The notes beneath the pieces are model-generated. The model had not been told where the DNA came from, did not search any database, and was given only the letters and a program-made list of their open reading frames with translations. From Pseudomonadota bacterium (GTDB lineage: Bacteria; Pseudomonadota; Alphaproteobacteria; Rhizobiales; Xanthobacteraceae), in assembly GCA_023386885.1 (NCBI GenBank), contig JAEWIX010000024.1, forward strand, positions 31,613 through 95,612: 64,000 nucleotides of DNA, given 5' to 3'. Made by a program: the position numbers and the translations under genes. Below are positions 1 through 7,980 of the stretch, piece after piece. The first letter of the stretch is position 1. Each line of letters starts with the position of its first letter.

Positions 1-88
1 GCCGGCGCGATCGTTCCCGCTGCGCTTCGTCGACGGTGCCGTATTGCTGGGGCCGATCAAGGTGGGGCAGGTACCACCGTTATTTTAG
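1..88 (+). CDS. C-terminal end of an upstream protein, probably DUF2125 family (partial)
   Basis: Frame 2 is open from the window edge to a TAG at 86-88 and encodes 28 residues ending in VDGAVLLGPIKVGQVPPLF. This hydrophobic, glycine-rich ending resembles the C terminus of DUF2125 proteins, an alphaproteobacterial family of unknown function, as I remember it. The gene is cut by the window edge, so the family call is inference from a short tail. It reads in the same direction as ppa, 76 bases upstream of it. Confidence 0.5.
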   Translation, partial: PARSFPLRFVDGAVLLGPIKVGQVPPLF

Positions 89-164
89 ACAACATCCCGT
101 CAGTTCGCGTATGACGTAACCAATTTACTGGACTGGGCCGACCGCCCGAATCACGGAGCTTTCC

Positions 165-695
165 ATGCGTATCGACGCCATTTCCCTCGGGGCCAACCCG
201 CCACACGAGGTCAACGCCATCATCGAGGTGCCGGTCGGCGGCGAGCCCATCAAGTACGAGATGGACAAGGAGGCCGGTACGCTGGTGGTGGATCGCTTCC
301 TCTATACGGCGATGCGCTATCCCGGAAATTATGGCTTCATCCCGCACACGTTGTCGAGCGACGGCGATCCCTGCGACGTGCTGGTGGCCAACACCCGCGC
401 CATCGTGCCCGGTGCGGTGATCGCGATCCGCCCGGTTGGCGTGTTGATCATGGAGGACGAAGCCGGCGGCGACGAGAAGATCATTGCGGTGCCGACGTCG
501 AAACTGACGCAGCGTTACGACAAGATCCGCACCTACAGCGACCTGCCGGACATCACCCTGCAGCAGATCCAGCACTTCTTCGAGCACTATAAGGATCTTG
601 AACCCGGCAAATGGGTCAAGGTGCTGCGCTGGGGTGGCGCGGAGGATGCGCAGCGGTTGATTCTCGACGGGATCGAGCGCGCCAAGAAAGGCTAA
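165..695 (+). CDS. ppa: Inorganic pyrophosphatase (family I)
   Basis: Soluble cytosolic enzyme that hydrolyses pyrophosphate to two phosphates and so pulls nucleotide and aminoacyl-tRNA synthesis forward. The 176-residue length is standard for bacterial family I enzymes. The signature DGDPCDV lies at residues 66-72, giving the metal-binding aspartates D66, D68 and D71. The upstream KYEMDKEAG and the YPGNYGFIPHT segment are also typical of the active site. The ATG at 165 follows CGGAGCTTTCC, an acceptable ribosome-binding site. The M20 peptidase gene starts 36 bases after its stop. Confidence 0.97.
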   Translation: MRIDAISLGANPPHEVNAIIEVPVGGEPIKYEMDKEAGTLVVDRFLYTAMRYPGNYGFIPHTLSSDGDPCDVLVANTRAIVPGAVIAIRPVGVLIMEDEAGGDEKIIAVPTSKLTQRYDKIRTYSDLPDITLQQIQHFFEHYKDLEPGKWVKVLRWGGAEDAQRLILDGIERAKKG

Positions 696-731
696 CGCCG
701 GTCAGCAAGACCGCGACAGGGGTGGCGAGGG

Positions 732-2213
732 ATGCGGCGGTTGTTGAAGTGGGTCGGCGGTCTTGTCGTGATCGCATTGGTCGGTGTTGCGGTGTTGGCC
801 GGCATTGTGCTGGTCAACACTTTCCGCCTTGGTTCGAAGCAGCTTCAGGTCGCGGCGATTCCGCGCGCCGCCGTGGACGAACAAGGTGCGGCGAAGCGAC
901 TCGCTGAAGCGGTCCGCTTCCGGACGATCTCGAATTTCCTCAATCCGGATCAGGATGCCGACGCGCTGCGCGGCTTACGCGAGCATATCGCCGCGAGCTT
1001 CCCGGCGTTTCATGCCGTGGCCAAACGCGAGATCGTGGGTGGGCACAGCCTGCTCTACACGTGGGAAGGGTCGGACGCGGCGGCGAAGCCGATCGCGCTG
1101 CTGGCGCATCAGGATGTCGTGCCGGTCGCGCCCGGCACCGAGAAGGACTGGCAGCAACCGCCGTTCGATGGCGTCATCGCCGACGGTTTCATCTGGGGCC
1201 GTGGCTCCTGGGACGACAAGGGCAACCTCTATTCCATGCTGGAAGCCGCCGAGCAGATGGCGAAGGCCGGCTTCCGCCCGAAGCGGACGATCTATTTCGC
1301 TTTCGGTCATGACGAGGAAGTTTCGGGTCAACGTGGTGCCAAGGCCATCGCGGCGCTGCTCGAATCGCGCGGCGTCAAGCTCGACTTCGTGCTCGACGAG
1401 GGCCTGCTGATCACCGACGGCATCATGAAGGGGCTCGACAGACCGGCGGCGCTGATCGGTGTCGCGGAAAAAGGCTATGCGACGCTGGTGCTGACCTCGC
1501 GCGCCACGCCCGGGCATTCGTCGATGCCGCCGCGCGACACCGCCATCGGCATGATGGCGGCCGCATTGGCGCGGCTCGAGGATCACAGTCTGCCGGCGCG
1601 GGTGCGCGGCGCGGTCGGCGAAATGTTTGACACGCTGGCGCCGGAGATGGGTGGCTTCAACCGCGTGGTGCTGTCGAACCTCTGGCTGTTCAAGCCGCTC
1701 TTGGTGCGCGAGTTCGACAAGTCCGGCCCGACGCGGGCGATGGTGCGCACTACCACGGCACTGACGATTTTCAATGCCGGCGACAAGGACAACGTGCTGC
1801 CGGGCAATGCCGAAGCGACGGTGAATTTCCGGCTGCTGCCGGGCGATACGCAGGACAGCGTCACCGCGCATGTGCGTGACACCGTGAAGAACGATAAGAT
1901 CGCGATCGCGCCGTTTCCCGGCAATACCGATCCGCCGCCGGTGACGGGAACGGCGAGCGCGGGTTATCGAGCGCTCAACCGGACCATTCGCGAGATTTTT
2001 CCGGACGTCATCGTCGCGCCGGGACTGATGATCGCCGCGACGGATTCGCGGCATTATGCCGGGCTCACCGACAACATCTTCCGCTTCTCGCCAGTGCGCG
2101 CGACGTCGGAAGACCTCAAGCGCTTCCACGGCACCAACGAGCGGCTCAGCATCGCCAACTACGCTGACATGATCCGCTTCTATCTGCGGTTCATTCAGTC
2201 GAGCGCTGGCTGA
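732..2213 (+). CDS. Membrane-anchored M20 family zinc peptidase (PM20D1-like)
   Basis: A 493-residue M20 metallopeptidase. Residues about 5-30 form one hydrophobic segment after an MRRLLK n-region, so the protein is probably anchored with its enzyme domain in the periplasm. Zinc-site motifs are visible: HQDVV (H126, D128), GRGSWDDKGN with the bridging aspartate near D161, the acidic pair E195/E196 in GHDEEVSG, and a C-terminal SRHY histidine. A dimerisation insert follows TPGHSSMPP. The closest family members are carboxypeptidase S/PM20D1 types acting on N-acyl amino acids or peptides; the substrate here is unknown. It converges with folD with only three bases between the stop codons. Confidence 0.88.
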   Translation: MRRLLKWVGGLVVIALVGVAVLAGIVLVNTFRLGSKQLQVAAIPRAAVDEQGAAKRLAEAVRFRTISNFLNPDQDADALRGLREHIAASFPAFHAVAKREIVGGHSLLYTWEGSDAAAKPIALLAHQDVVPVAPGTEKDWQQPPFDGVIADGFIWGRGSWDDKGNLYSMLEAAEQMAKAGFRPKRTIYFAFGHDEEVSGQRGAKAIAALLESRGVKLDFVLDEGLLITDGIMKGLDRPAALIGVAEKGYATLVLTSRATPGHSSMPPRDTAIGMMAAALARLEDHSLPARVRGAVGEMFDTLAPEMGGFNRVVLSNLWLFKPLLVREFDKSGPTRAMVRTTTALTIFNAGDKDNVLPGNAEATVNFRLLPGDTQDSVTAHVRDTVKNDKIAIAPFPGNTDPPPVTGTASAGYRALNRTIREIFPDVIVAPGLMIAATDSRHYAGLTDNIFRFSPVRATSEDLKRFHGTNERLSIANYADMIRFYLRFIQSSAG

Positions 2214-2216
2214 TTC

Positions 2217-3101
2217 TTACACCGCCGGCGGCGGCAGGCCGCGGATGGCGCAGGCGGCGCGCAGCGTGTTGACCAACAGGCACGCGACCGTCATCTGGCC
2301 GACACCGCCCGGCACTGGCGTGATGGCGCCGGCGGTCGCCAGCGCCTCGGTGAACGCCACGTCGCCCACCAGCCGAGTCTTGCCGTCGCTGCCGGGCAGG
2401 CGGGTGATGCCGACATCGATCACGGTGGCGCCGGGCTTGATCCAGTCGCCGCGCACCATTTCCGGCTTGCCGACGGCGGCATAGACCAGATCGGCGCGGC
2501 GGCACAGGTCGGGCAGGTCGCGCGAGCGCGAATGCGCGATGGTCACGGTGGCGTTTTCGTTGAGCAACAGCTGCACCAGCGGACGGCCGACCAGATTGGA
2601 GCGGCCGATCACCAGCGCATCCATGCCTTCCAGCGATTCATGGACGCTTTTGGTGAGGATGATGCAGCCGAGCGGCGTGCAGGGCGACAGCGCCGGCAGT
2701 CCGCCAGCCAGCCGTCCCGCATTGTTGGGATGCAGGCCGTCGACGTCCTTGGCAGGATCGATGGTCGCGATCACCGCCTCGGTGTCGAGCCCTTTCGGCA
2801 GCGGCAATTGCACCAGAATGCCGTGGACGGCCGGATCGCGGTTAAGCCGGCCGATCAGGCCGAGCAGCTTCTCCTGCGTCACATCGGCGGGCAGTACATG
2901 CTCGAACGAGGCCATGCCGGCCGCCTGCGTCTGCTTGTGCTTGCTGCGGACATAAACCTCGCTGGCGGGATCGTTGCCGACCAGCACCACCGCAAGGCCC
3001 GGCGTCAGGTCGTGGTCGTGCTGGACCCGCGCCACCTCGTCGGCGACCCTGGCCCGAAGCTCGGCGGCAATGAGCTTTCCATCGATGATGCGCGCGGTCA
3101 T
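2217..3101 (-). CDS. folD: Bifunctional methylenetetrahydrofolate dehydrogenase/methenyltetrahydrofolate cyclohydrolase
   Basis: Cytosolic one-carbon enzyme interconverting 5,10-methylene-THF, 5,10-methenyl-THF and 10-formyl-THF with NADP. The 294-residue product has the YVRSKHK motif (catalytic Y50 and K54), the substrate loop QLPLPKGLD and the nucleotide-site motif IGRSNLVGRP. The ATG at 3101 is preferred over an upstream in-frame TTG because GAGG lies five bases before it. It is the last gene of a yggT-DUF167-folD operon; the upstream stop codon is 15 bases before this start. Confidence 0.97.
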   Translation of the reverse strand: MTARIIDGKLIAAELRARVADEVARVQHDHDLTPGLAVVLVGNDPASEVYVRSKHKQTQAAGMASFEHVLPADVTQEKLLGLIGRLNRDPAVHGILVQLPLPKGLDTEAVIATIDPAKDVDGLHPNNAGRLAGGLPALSPCTPLGCIILTKSVHESLEGMDALVIGRSNLVGRPLVQLLLNENATVTIAHSRSRDLPDLCRRADLVYAAVGKPEMVRGDWIKPGATVIDVGITRLPGSDGKTRLVGDVAFTEALATAGAITPVPGGVGQMTVACLLVNTLRAACAIRGLPPPAV

Positions 3102-3116
3102 GTCGTCCTCTATCAA

Positions 3117-3458
3117 TCAGGTATCGTCAGCGGCCTTGGTCTCGATCTTCGCGGCGACCAAAGCCTTCAGCATCTTGCCGAGCCGGCGGGGATCGCCGTC
3201 GACCGCGACCTGCTTCAGTCGCGAGGTCGCGCCCGCCAGCAGTCGCACATTGCGTTTCGGCACCCCGAGCGCCTTGGCGAGCAGCTCCGTCACGGCGCGG
3301 TTGGCTTCGCCGCCCTCGGCGATGGCCCGGACCCGGACTTTCACGACACTCTTGCCGTTGGCCAGCATTTCCACGCCGTCGATGTCGTCCCGGCCACCCC
3401 GGGGCGTCACCCGCAATGCAACGCTGATGCCCTCGGTGGAATAGCGCCAAGGATCCAT
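3117..3458 (-). CDS. DUF167 (YggU) family protein
   Basis: Small 113-residue protein of the YggU/DUF167 family, conserved in bacteria and eukaryotes without an assigned activity. The typical pattern is present: SVALRVTPRGGRDDIDGV near the N terminus, then VKVRVRAIAEGGEANRA, then RLLAGATSRLK. It is 18 bases downstream of yggT and just upstream of folD, all on the minus strand. yggT-yggU neighbours are common across Proteobacteria. Function is unknown; membership is clear from the motifs. Confidence 0.9.
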   Translation of the reverse strand: MDPWRYSTEGISVALRVTPRGGRDDIDGVEMLANGKSVVKVRVRAIAEGGEANRAVTELLAKALGVPKRNVRLLAGATSRLKQVAVDGDPRRLGKMLKALVAAKIETKAADDT

Positions 3459-3476
3459 TGGCCGGTGCCAGTCAAC

Positions 3477-3767
3477 TCAGAACACGGCGGGATAGATGTA
3501 ATAAGTGATCACCCGCTGAATGAACATGATGATCAGGATCAGGATGATCGGCGAAATGTCGAGGCCGCCGAGATTGGGCATGAAATTGCGGATCGGCCGC
3601 AGCAGCGGCTCGGTGATGCGGTAGAGGAACTCGGCGACCGAGGCCACGAACTGGTTGCGGGTGTTGACCACGTTGAATGCGATCAGCCACGACAGGATGG
3701 CGGAGGCGATGAGCAGCCAGACGTAGAGATCGAGGATGATGAGAACGATGTCGAGAATGGCGCGCAT
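3477..3767 (-). CDS. YggT family inner-membrane protein
   Basis: A 96-residue integral membrane protein with two long hydrophobic stretches (about residues 3-30 and 65-92) around a short polar loop containing FLYRITEPLLRPIRNFMPNLGGLDISP. That loop motif, TEPLLxPxR with GxDxSP, is the hallmark of the YggT family. Some relatives have been linked to osmotic tolerance or to envelope and division functions; the role here is not known. First gene of the minus-strand yggT-DUF167-folD unit. Confidence 0.92.
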   Translation of the reverse strand: MRAILDIVLIILDLYVWLLIASAILSWLIAFNVVNTRNQFVASVAEFLYRITEPLLRPIRNFMPNLGGLDISPIILILIIMFIQRVITYYIYPAVF

Positions 3768-3895
3768 GGCGGGATAAGCTCGCGGGGTTGGTCGCGGGTT
3801 CAGGGGCTCGGTGGGCCGGAAACTATCGGTTCAACCCCCGCTAAACAAGGGAAGTTCCGGCCCTTTTTGCGGCGTGCCCCGGAACGTGCGGCGTC

Positions 3896-3924
3896 CTTGA
3901 CTTGGTCCCGGCCGGGATTTAAAT
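3896..3924 (+). promoter_or_regulatory. Probable housekeeping promoter of the tRNA-Ala gene
   Basis: A -35 hexamer CTTGAC (3896-3901) and a -10 hexamer TTAAAT (3919-3924) are separated by exactly 17 bases. CTTGAC is the form of the -35 box often seen in rhizobial sigma-70-type promoters. Transcription would start near 3931, about 40 bases before the tRNA. This is pattern-based inference. Confidence 0.6.
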
Positions 3925-3969
3925 GACGCCCACTTGCCGTCGGCGCAGTTCCAGTCGCCACGCTGCAAT

Positions 3970-4044
<75 letters not shown>

Positions 4045-4045
<1 letters not shown>

Positions 4046-4150
4046 GCCTTCGCTGGCTTCGCCAGCTACGGCTCGGCAAGCCACATTCCAAGCCCTCTAG
4101 GGAAGCAAGCGAAGGCTGCCGCGGCGTAGCCCGAAGGGTGACGACGGGCT
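4045..4150. repeat. Inverted-repeat element abutting the tRNA 3' end
   Basis: Arms AGCCTTCGCTGGCTTC (4045-4060) and GAAGCAAGCGAAGGCT (4102-4117) are nearly perfect inverses. A second half, GGCGTAGCCCGAAGGG with GACGACGGGCT, follows to about 4150. Similar sequences recur between genes in Bradyrhizobium-type genomes (recalled, not searched). Here the element starts on the terminal A of the tRNA CCA and could act as the tRNA transcript terminator or processing boundary. Confidence 0.6.
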
Positions 4151-4180
4151 GATATCTCACCGTAAATTCATCTCCGCCCC

Positions 4181-4996
4181 TCACTTCCCCGTAAATCGCG
4201 GCGGACGCTTTTCCATGAAGCTCGCCACGCCTTCGCGGAAATCCGCACCGGCTAGCGCGACCGCCATTTCGCGGTTGGCGTCGATGGTGGCTTCCGCCAG
4301 CGTCTGGAACGGCACGTCGTAAAGCTGCCGCTTGATCACCGCCATCGCGGACGGCGAGACATTTTCGGCGAGGTCCCGTGCATAGGCGTAGGTCTGTTCG
4401 CGAAGCTGGTCCGGCGGATAGAGCCGGTTGACCAGCCCGATCCGCAATGCTTCCTCGCTCGACACGCGCCGCGCCGACAGCAACAGGTCGAGCGCGTTGG
4501 CGTGGCCGACGATGTGCGGCAGCATCCAGCTGATGCCGTGCTCGGCGATCAGCCCACGCCGCGCGAAGGCGGTGGTGAACACGGTGTTGTCGGCGGCGAA
4601 GCGCACGTCGCAGTACAGCGCGTGAACTAGTCCGATGCCGGCGGTGGCGCCGTTCAACATGCCGATGATCGGCTTCGCAATCGACGGATAGAAACCGTAA
4701 CGCGACTGCCAGTCCGGCCGCCGGTTCATGTCGAACGCCGGAATCTCGTTGCCGCGTTTCTTGATGTCGTTGGGATCGAGTCCCTTCAGTGCATCCATGT
4801 CGGCGCCGGCGCAGAAGCCGCGGCCCGCGCCGGTCAACACGATGACGCGGACGTTGTCGTCGTTCGCAGCTTGGCCCATCGCCTCGCGTACCTCGCGCTC
4901 CATGGTCGGCGTCCACGCATTCATGCGGTCCGGCCGGTTCAGCGTAACGGTCGCGACGCGATCCTCGACGTCGTAGAGAATGTCCTGATAGCCCAT
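4181..4996 (-). CDS. Enoyl-CoA hydratase/isomerase (crotonase) family protein
   Basis: A 271-residue crotonase-fold enzyme acting on CoA thioesters in the cytosol. The N-terminal strand pattern (VEDRVATVTLNRPDRMNAW), the oxyanion-hole segment TGAGRGFCAGADMDAL and the second half TAGIGLVHALYCDVRFA are characteristic. An acidic residue falls in the catalytic region (RRGLIAEHGISW). The exact reaction (fatty acid, aromatic or branched-chain degradation) cannot be told from sequence. An NTF2-like gene lies 24 bases upstream on the same strand, so the two are probably co-transcribed. Confidence 0.9.
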   Translation of the reverse strand: MGYQDILYDVEDRVATVTLNRPDRMNAWTPTMEREVREAMGQAANDDNVRVIVLTGAGRGFCAGADMDALKGLDPNDIKKRGNEIPAFDMNRRPDWQSRYGFYPSIAKPIIGMLNGATAGIGLVHALYCDVRFAADNTVFTTAFARRGLIAEHGISWMLPHIVGHANALDLLLSARRVSSEEALRIGLVNRLYPPDQLREQTYAYARDLAENVSPSAMAVIKRQLYDVPFQTLAEATIDANREMAVALAGADFREGVASFMEKRPPRFTGK

Positions 4997-5020
4997 CGCG
5001 CGCTCCTGTTATGTGTCCTG

Positions 5021-5527
5021 TTATTTGTTGGGTGTGGTGCCGGCTTTCGGCCGCGCCAGATAGGCAACGGTCTCCGGCCGCTCCTTTAGCCAACCGGTCC
5101 AGCGATTGAAAACCTTGTTCATGCGCTCGGGCGCGACGCCGAGTTGCGCCATCGCCACGCCGCCGTTCACTGACTCGCGATACTCCGCGATCAGCCCGTC
5201 GCGCATGATGAAGCGGCTCATGCCGTCGATCACGATGCGCTGGCCTTTGAATTGCGGAATCGTCGAAGTGAAGCTCGACAGCGACCACGCATAGCCCATG
5301 TCGCCGTTGATCACCGGATCGAACATCTCCCAGCGATAGTCGGTGGCGTCGCGGTGAAACATGTCCTGCATCATATGCGCGATCTCGGCGCGGCCCTGAT
5401 GCGGCCCGTAGATGTAATCGTGGTAGGTCGCATCCTCGGTGAAGTGTGCGGCGAAGCGGGCGCCGTCGCCGGATTCGGCGGAGAGCGCGAAGGCGCGCAG
5501 CAATGCGGCGAAGTCGTCAGTCGTCAT
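5021..5527 (-). CDS. NTF2-like / SnoaL-like domain protein
   Basis: A 168-residue protein of the NTF2-like cone-fold superfamily. The pattern of a helical start, HFTEDATYHDYIYGPHQGRAEI, and later strands with DGMSRFIMRDGLIAEYRES matches SnoaL-type polyketide-cyclase/dehydratase-like proteins. Such proteins bind small hydrophobic ligands or catalyse isomerisation or dehydration; the substrate here is unknown. Its position directly upstream of a crotonase gene suggests a shared degradation pathway, which is inference. Confidence 0.8.
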   Translation of the reverse strand: MTTDDFAALLRAFALSAESGDGARFAAHFTEDATYHDYIYGPHQGRAEIAHMMQDMFHRDATDYRWEMFDPVINGDMGYAWSLSSFTSTIPQFKGQRIVIDGMSRFIMRDGLIAEYRESVNGGVAMAQLGVAPERMNKVFNRWTGWLKERPETVAYLARPKAGTTPNK

Positions 5528-5626
5528 GCAGCAAGGCTCCCGGCTCGGTGACGCGATCCGGAAAACCTATCGGGCTTTGGCAGGAAGTAAAACTGGTTCG
5601 ACTTCGGCAATCCCGCGCGACGGAAA

Positions 5627-6415
5627 TCACTCGGCGGCTTGCGCCGGAATGAGATCGTCCGCGCGCGCCTGGCCGCAGCGAAGCCAATGTTGCAGGAAGG
5701 CCGTCAGCCAGAGTCGTTCCGCGACGTCGTGAACGGCGCGGCCGGCGAAATGTGCCGCACGCGGCTGCGCTCCTGGCAGCGACAGCCGCTCGGCGCCACG
5801 GGTGGTCCAGCGATACATCATCGCGTTAGTGACGTCGGGGTGAAACTGCAATCCGAAGGCGGTGTCGTCGCGAAACGCCTGGGCCGGAAATTCATCGCAT
5901 TCGGCGAGCAACTCGCTGCCATGGGGCAGGGTGAATCCCTCGCAATGCCACTGATAGACCTGCGCGGGCCACGGCCCGCACAGCGCATGGCCGGCGGCGG
6001 TGAGGCGGATTGGATAGTACCCGATCTGCGCGCGCCCTTGCGGATGCGGCGCGACGGTGCCGCCAAGTTGTTTGGCCAACATTTGCGCGCCGAGGCAGAT
6101 GCCGAGATAAGGTCGCCGCTCTTTCAGCGGCAGCGCAATCCAGTCGATCTCCCGCCGGATATAGGCGTCGGGATCGTTGGCGCTCATGGGCCCGCCGAAC
6201 ACGATCGCACCCGCGTGATCGTCGAGTGTCGACGGCAGCGGATCGCCGAAGCGCGGCTTGCGAATATCGAGGGTGTAGCCGAGAGCGCGCAGCGCATTGC
6301 CGACCCGGCCCGGTGTCGAGGTTTCCTGATGCAGCACCACCAGTACCGGACGGCGATCGCCGCCGAAATTGTCCGGCGTCGCGGCGATCTGAAGATTAGC
6401 CGAGCGAATCGACAT
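5627..6415 (-). CDS. Class I glutamine amidotransferase-like protein (GMP synthase-type)
   Basis: A 262-residue protein with one class I amidotransferase domain. The nucleophile elbow is GICLGAQ with C107. The catalytic histidine is H192 in LQFHPDV, where the third triad residue, normally Glu in HPE, is Asp (D194). Stand-alone domains like this usually act on gamma-glutamyl compounds or have unknown substrates. The ATG at 6415 was chosen from the domain boundary; an in-frame ATG at 6454 would add 13 residues, and neither has a strong ribosome-binding site. Confidence 0.85.
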   Translation of the reverse strand: MSIRSANLQIAATPDNFGGDRRPVLVVLHQETSTPGRVGNALRALGYTLDIRKPRFGDPLPSTLDDHAGAIVFGGPMSANDPDAYIRREIDWIALPLKERRPYLGICLGAQMLAKQLGGTVAPHPQGRAQIGYYPIRLTAAGHALCGPWPAQVYQWHCEGFTLPHGSELLAECDEFPAQAFRDDTAFGLQFHPDVTNAMMYRWTTRGAERLSLPGAQPRAAHFAGRAVHDVAERLWLTAFLQHWLRCGQARADDLIPAQAAE

Positions 6416-6525
6416 CGTGCGTTCTTGTCCGGCGCGTCGTGCGCGCGAAACCATGATTCGAGGATTATCCGGGTTGGTAAATTTTTAATAACCGGGAGAA
6501 GGGCCGAAACAAGGCGACTGTCGTT

Positions 6526-7302
6526 TTATCGACGACGCTGGATCAGGCCCACCATCGTCAGCACGAAGCCGCGCGGCACGAAGCGCAGCAGAAACGGGAT
6601 CGCGCGGATGCCGAGGCCCGGCAGCACGATTCGCTTGCCGCGCGTCAGCCCGCGATAGCCGGCCAGCGCCACCTTCTCCGCGCCGACATGGAGTACGGTG
6701 GAATCCATCCCGGGCTTGAAGCCGGCGCGGCGCTGGAATTCGGTCTGCACCGGTCCGGGACAAAGCGCGGTAACACGGACGCCGTGACGGCCGAGTTCGT
6801 TATGCAAGGCGTCGCTGAACGACAGCACATAAGCCTTGGATGCGTAATAGACCGCCATACCCGGCCCCGGCAGGAACGCCGCCACCGACGCGACGTTGAG
6901 CAGGCCGCCGCGATGGCGGATCAGGCTGTCCGAGAAGCGCAGCGACAGGTCGGTCAGGGCGCGGATATTGACCGCGATCATCTCCAACTGCTGGGTGCGG
7001 TCGAGGGCAAACGATTGGCCGAACAGACCGAAGCCGGCATTGTTGACCAGAATGTCGACCTCGACATTCGCGGCGGCGAGCGCCGTGGTGATCATGTCGC
7101 CGGCATCGGGCTGCGTCAGGTCGCATGGAATGACAAGCGGCGGCGTGCCGCCGGCTGCGGCAATTTCTTGTGCTAACGCGGTGAGCCGATCCTCGCGGCG
7201 CGCCACCAGCGCGACGCGGTGGCCGTGCGCAGAAAAAATGCGCGCCAGATTGGCGCCGATGCCGGACGATGCGCCGGTGATCAAGGTGACGCAGTTGGTC
7301 AC
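6526..7302 (-). CDS. Short-chain dehydrogenase/reductase
   Basis: A classical SDR of 258 residues: nucleotide-binding TGASSGIG at residues 9-16, NNAG at 87-90, catalytic Ser near 139, and the YxxxK pair Y152/K156. The R31-R36 region after the second strand (ALVARRE) suggests NADP preference. The start is GTG at 7302; an ATG slightly upstream is out of frame. The C-terminal part is hydrophobic with a basic end, as in SDRs of the DltE/YqjQ type. The substrate is not predictable. Confidence 0.9.
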   Translation of the reverse strand: MTNCVTLITGASSGIGANLARIFSAHGHRVALVARREDRLTALAQEIAAAGGTPPLVIPCDLTQPDAGDMITTALAAANVEVDILVNNAGFGLFGQSFALDRTQQLEMIAVNIRALTDLSLRFSDSLIRHRGGLLNVASVAAFLPGPGMAVYYASKAYVLSFSDALHNELGRHGVRVTALCPGPVQTEFQRRAGFKPGMDSTVLHVGAEKVALAGYRGLTRGKRIVLPGLGIRAIPFLLRFVPRGFVLTMVGLIQRRR

Positions 7303-7345
7303 GATGTCATGCTCTTGAGAAGAACGGGCGGTTCAAAACAACGGA

Positions 7346-7819
7346 TCACGCGGTCGGATCGGCCTGGTCCTGTGCAATGCGATGCTTGAGATGAATGCGG
7401 TCGCGCGATGACACGCCGAGCAGGTCGGCAGCACGCCACACCACATTGTCCTCGAACTCGCTGACGTTGCCATCGGCGTAGACCAGTTCCCACATCATCT
7501 CGACGATGCGTTTGCGGCCGTCTTCATCGACCGAACGCATGATGACGCTGGTGAAATGATAGAGGTCGACGGCCTCACCCTCGACCAGGGTAGCCTCTGC
7601 GATCAATTGCGTGGCGGTTGCCGCGTCGAGCTGGAAGCGCGCCTGAAGCACGGCGTGCAGCTTCTGCTTCTCGACCTCCGACGGCTCGCCATCCAGTGAT
7701 ACGACATGGATCAGCAATGCCGTGGCGGCAAGGCGATAGTCGGTTTCGCTGAAGGGGCGGTTGTCCTGCGTGAGCGGCGAGGCGACCTCGGCAATGAACT
7801 GACGTAATTTATCCAGCAT
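7346..7819 (-). CDS. TerB-like tellurite-resistance family protein
   Basis: A 157-residue all-helical protein resembling the TerB/DjlA N-terminal domain. Motifs include LAATALLIHVVSLDGEPSEVEKQKL and a second repeat-like half, ELVYADGNVSEFEDNVVWRAADLLGVS. The acidic DGxxSExE motifs are the presumed metal-binding sites. Despite the family name, most such proteins are not shown to resist tellurite, and no other ter genes are nearby. It is 43 bases upstream of the SDR gene on the same strand, so co-transcription is possible. Confidence 0.88.
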   Translation of the reverse strand: MLDKLRQFIAEVASPLTQDNRPFSETDYRLAATALLIHVVSLDGEPSEVEKQKLHAVLQARFQLDAATATQLIAEATLVEGEAVDLYHFTSVIMRSVDEDGRKRIVEMMWELVYADGNVSEFEDNVVWRAADLLGVSSRDRIHLKHRIAQDQADPTA

Positions 7820-7980
7820 CCATGGTTCCGTGAGTTGCCGAAGGACGTTGCGGAGAAGGGCGGCGCTCTATGGCCTGAAAATGCAACGCTGGCAATCCAT
7901 TTCGGGTTCCGGATATCCGCATTACGGTTCCGTAATCCGGTTGCCCAGATGACGCCGAGGGTCTCAAACCCTGCATGACG

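Noticed and set aside
2532..3926. 464-codon plus-strand frame opposite folD, DUF167 and yggT
   Set aside because: Histidine/arginine/aspartate-rich shadow of three well-supported genes; long antisense frames arise from the GC-rich third positions.
7346..7819. Tellurite resistance operon
   Set aside because: Only one TerB-like gene is present with no other ter genes, so the family name does not imply function.
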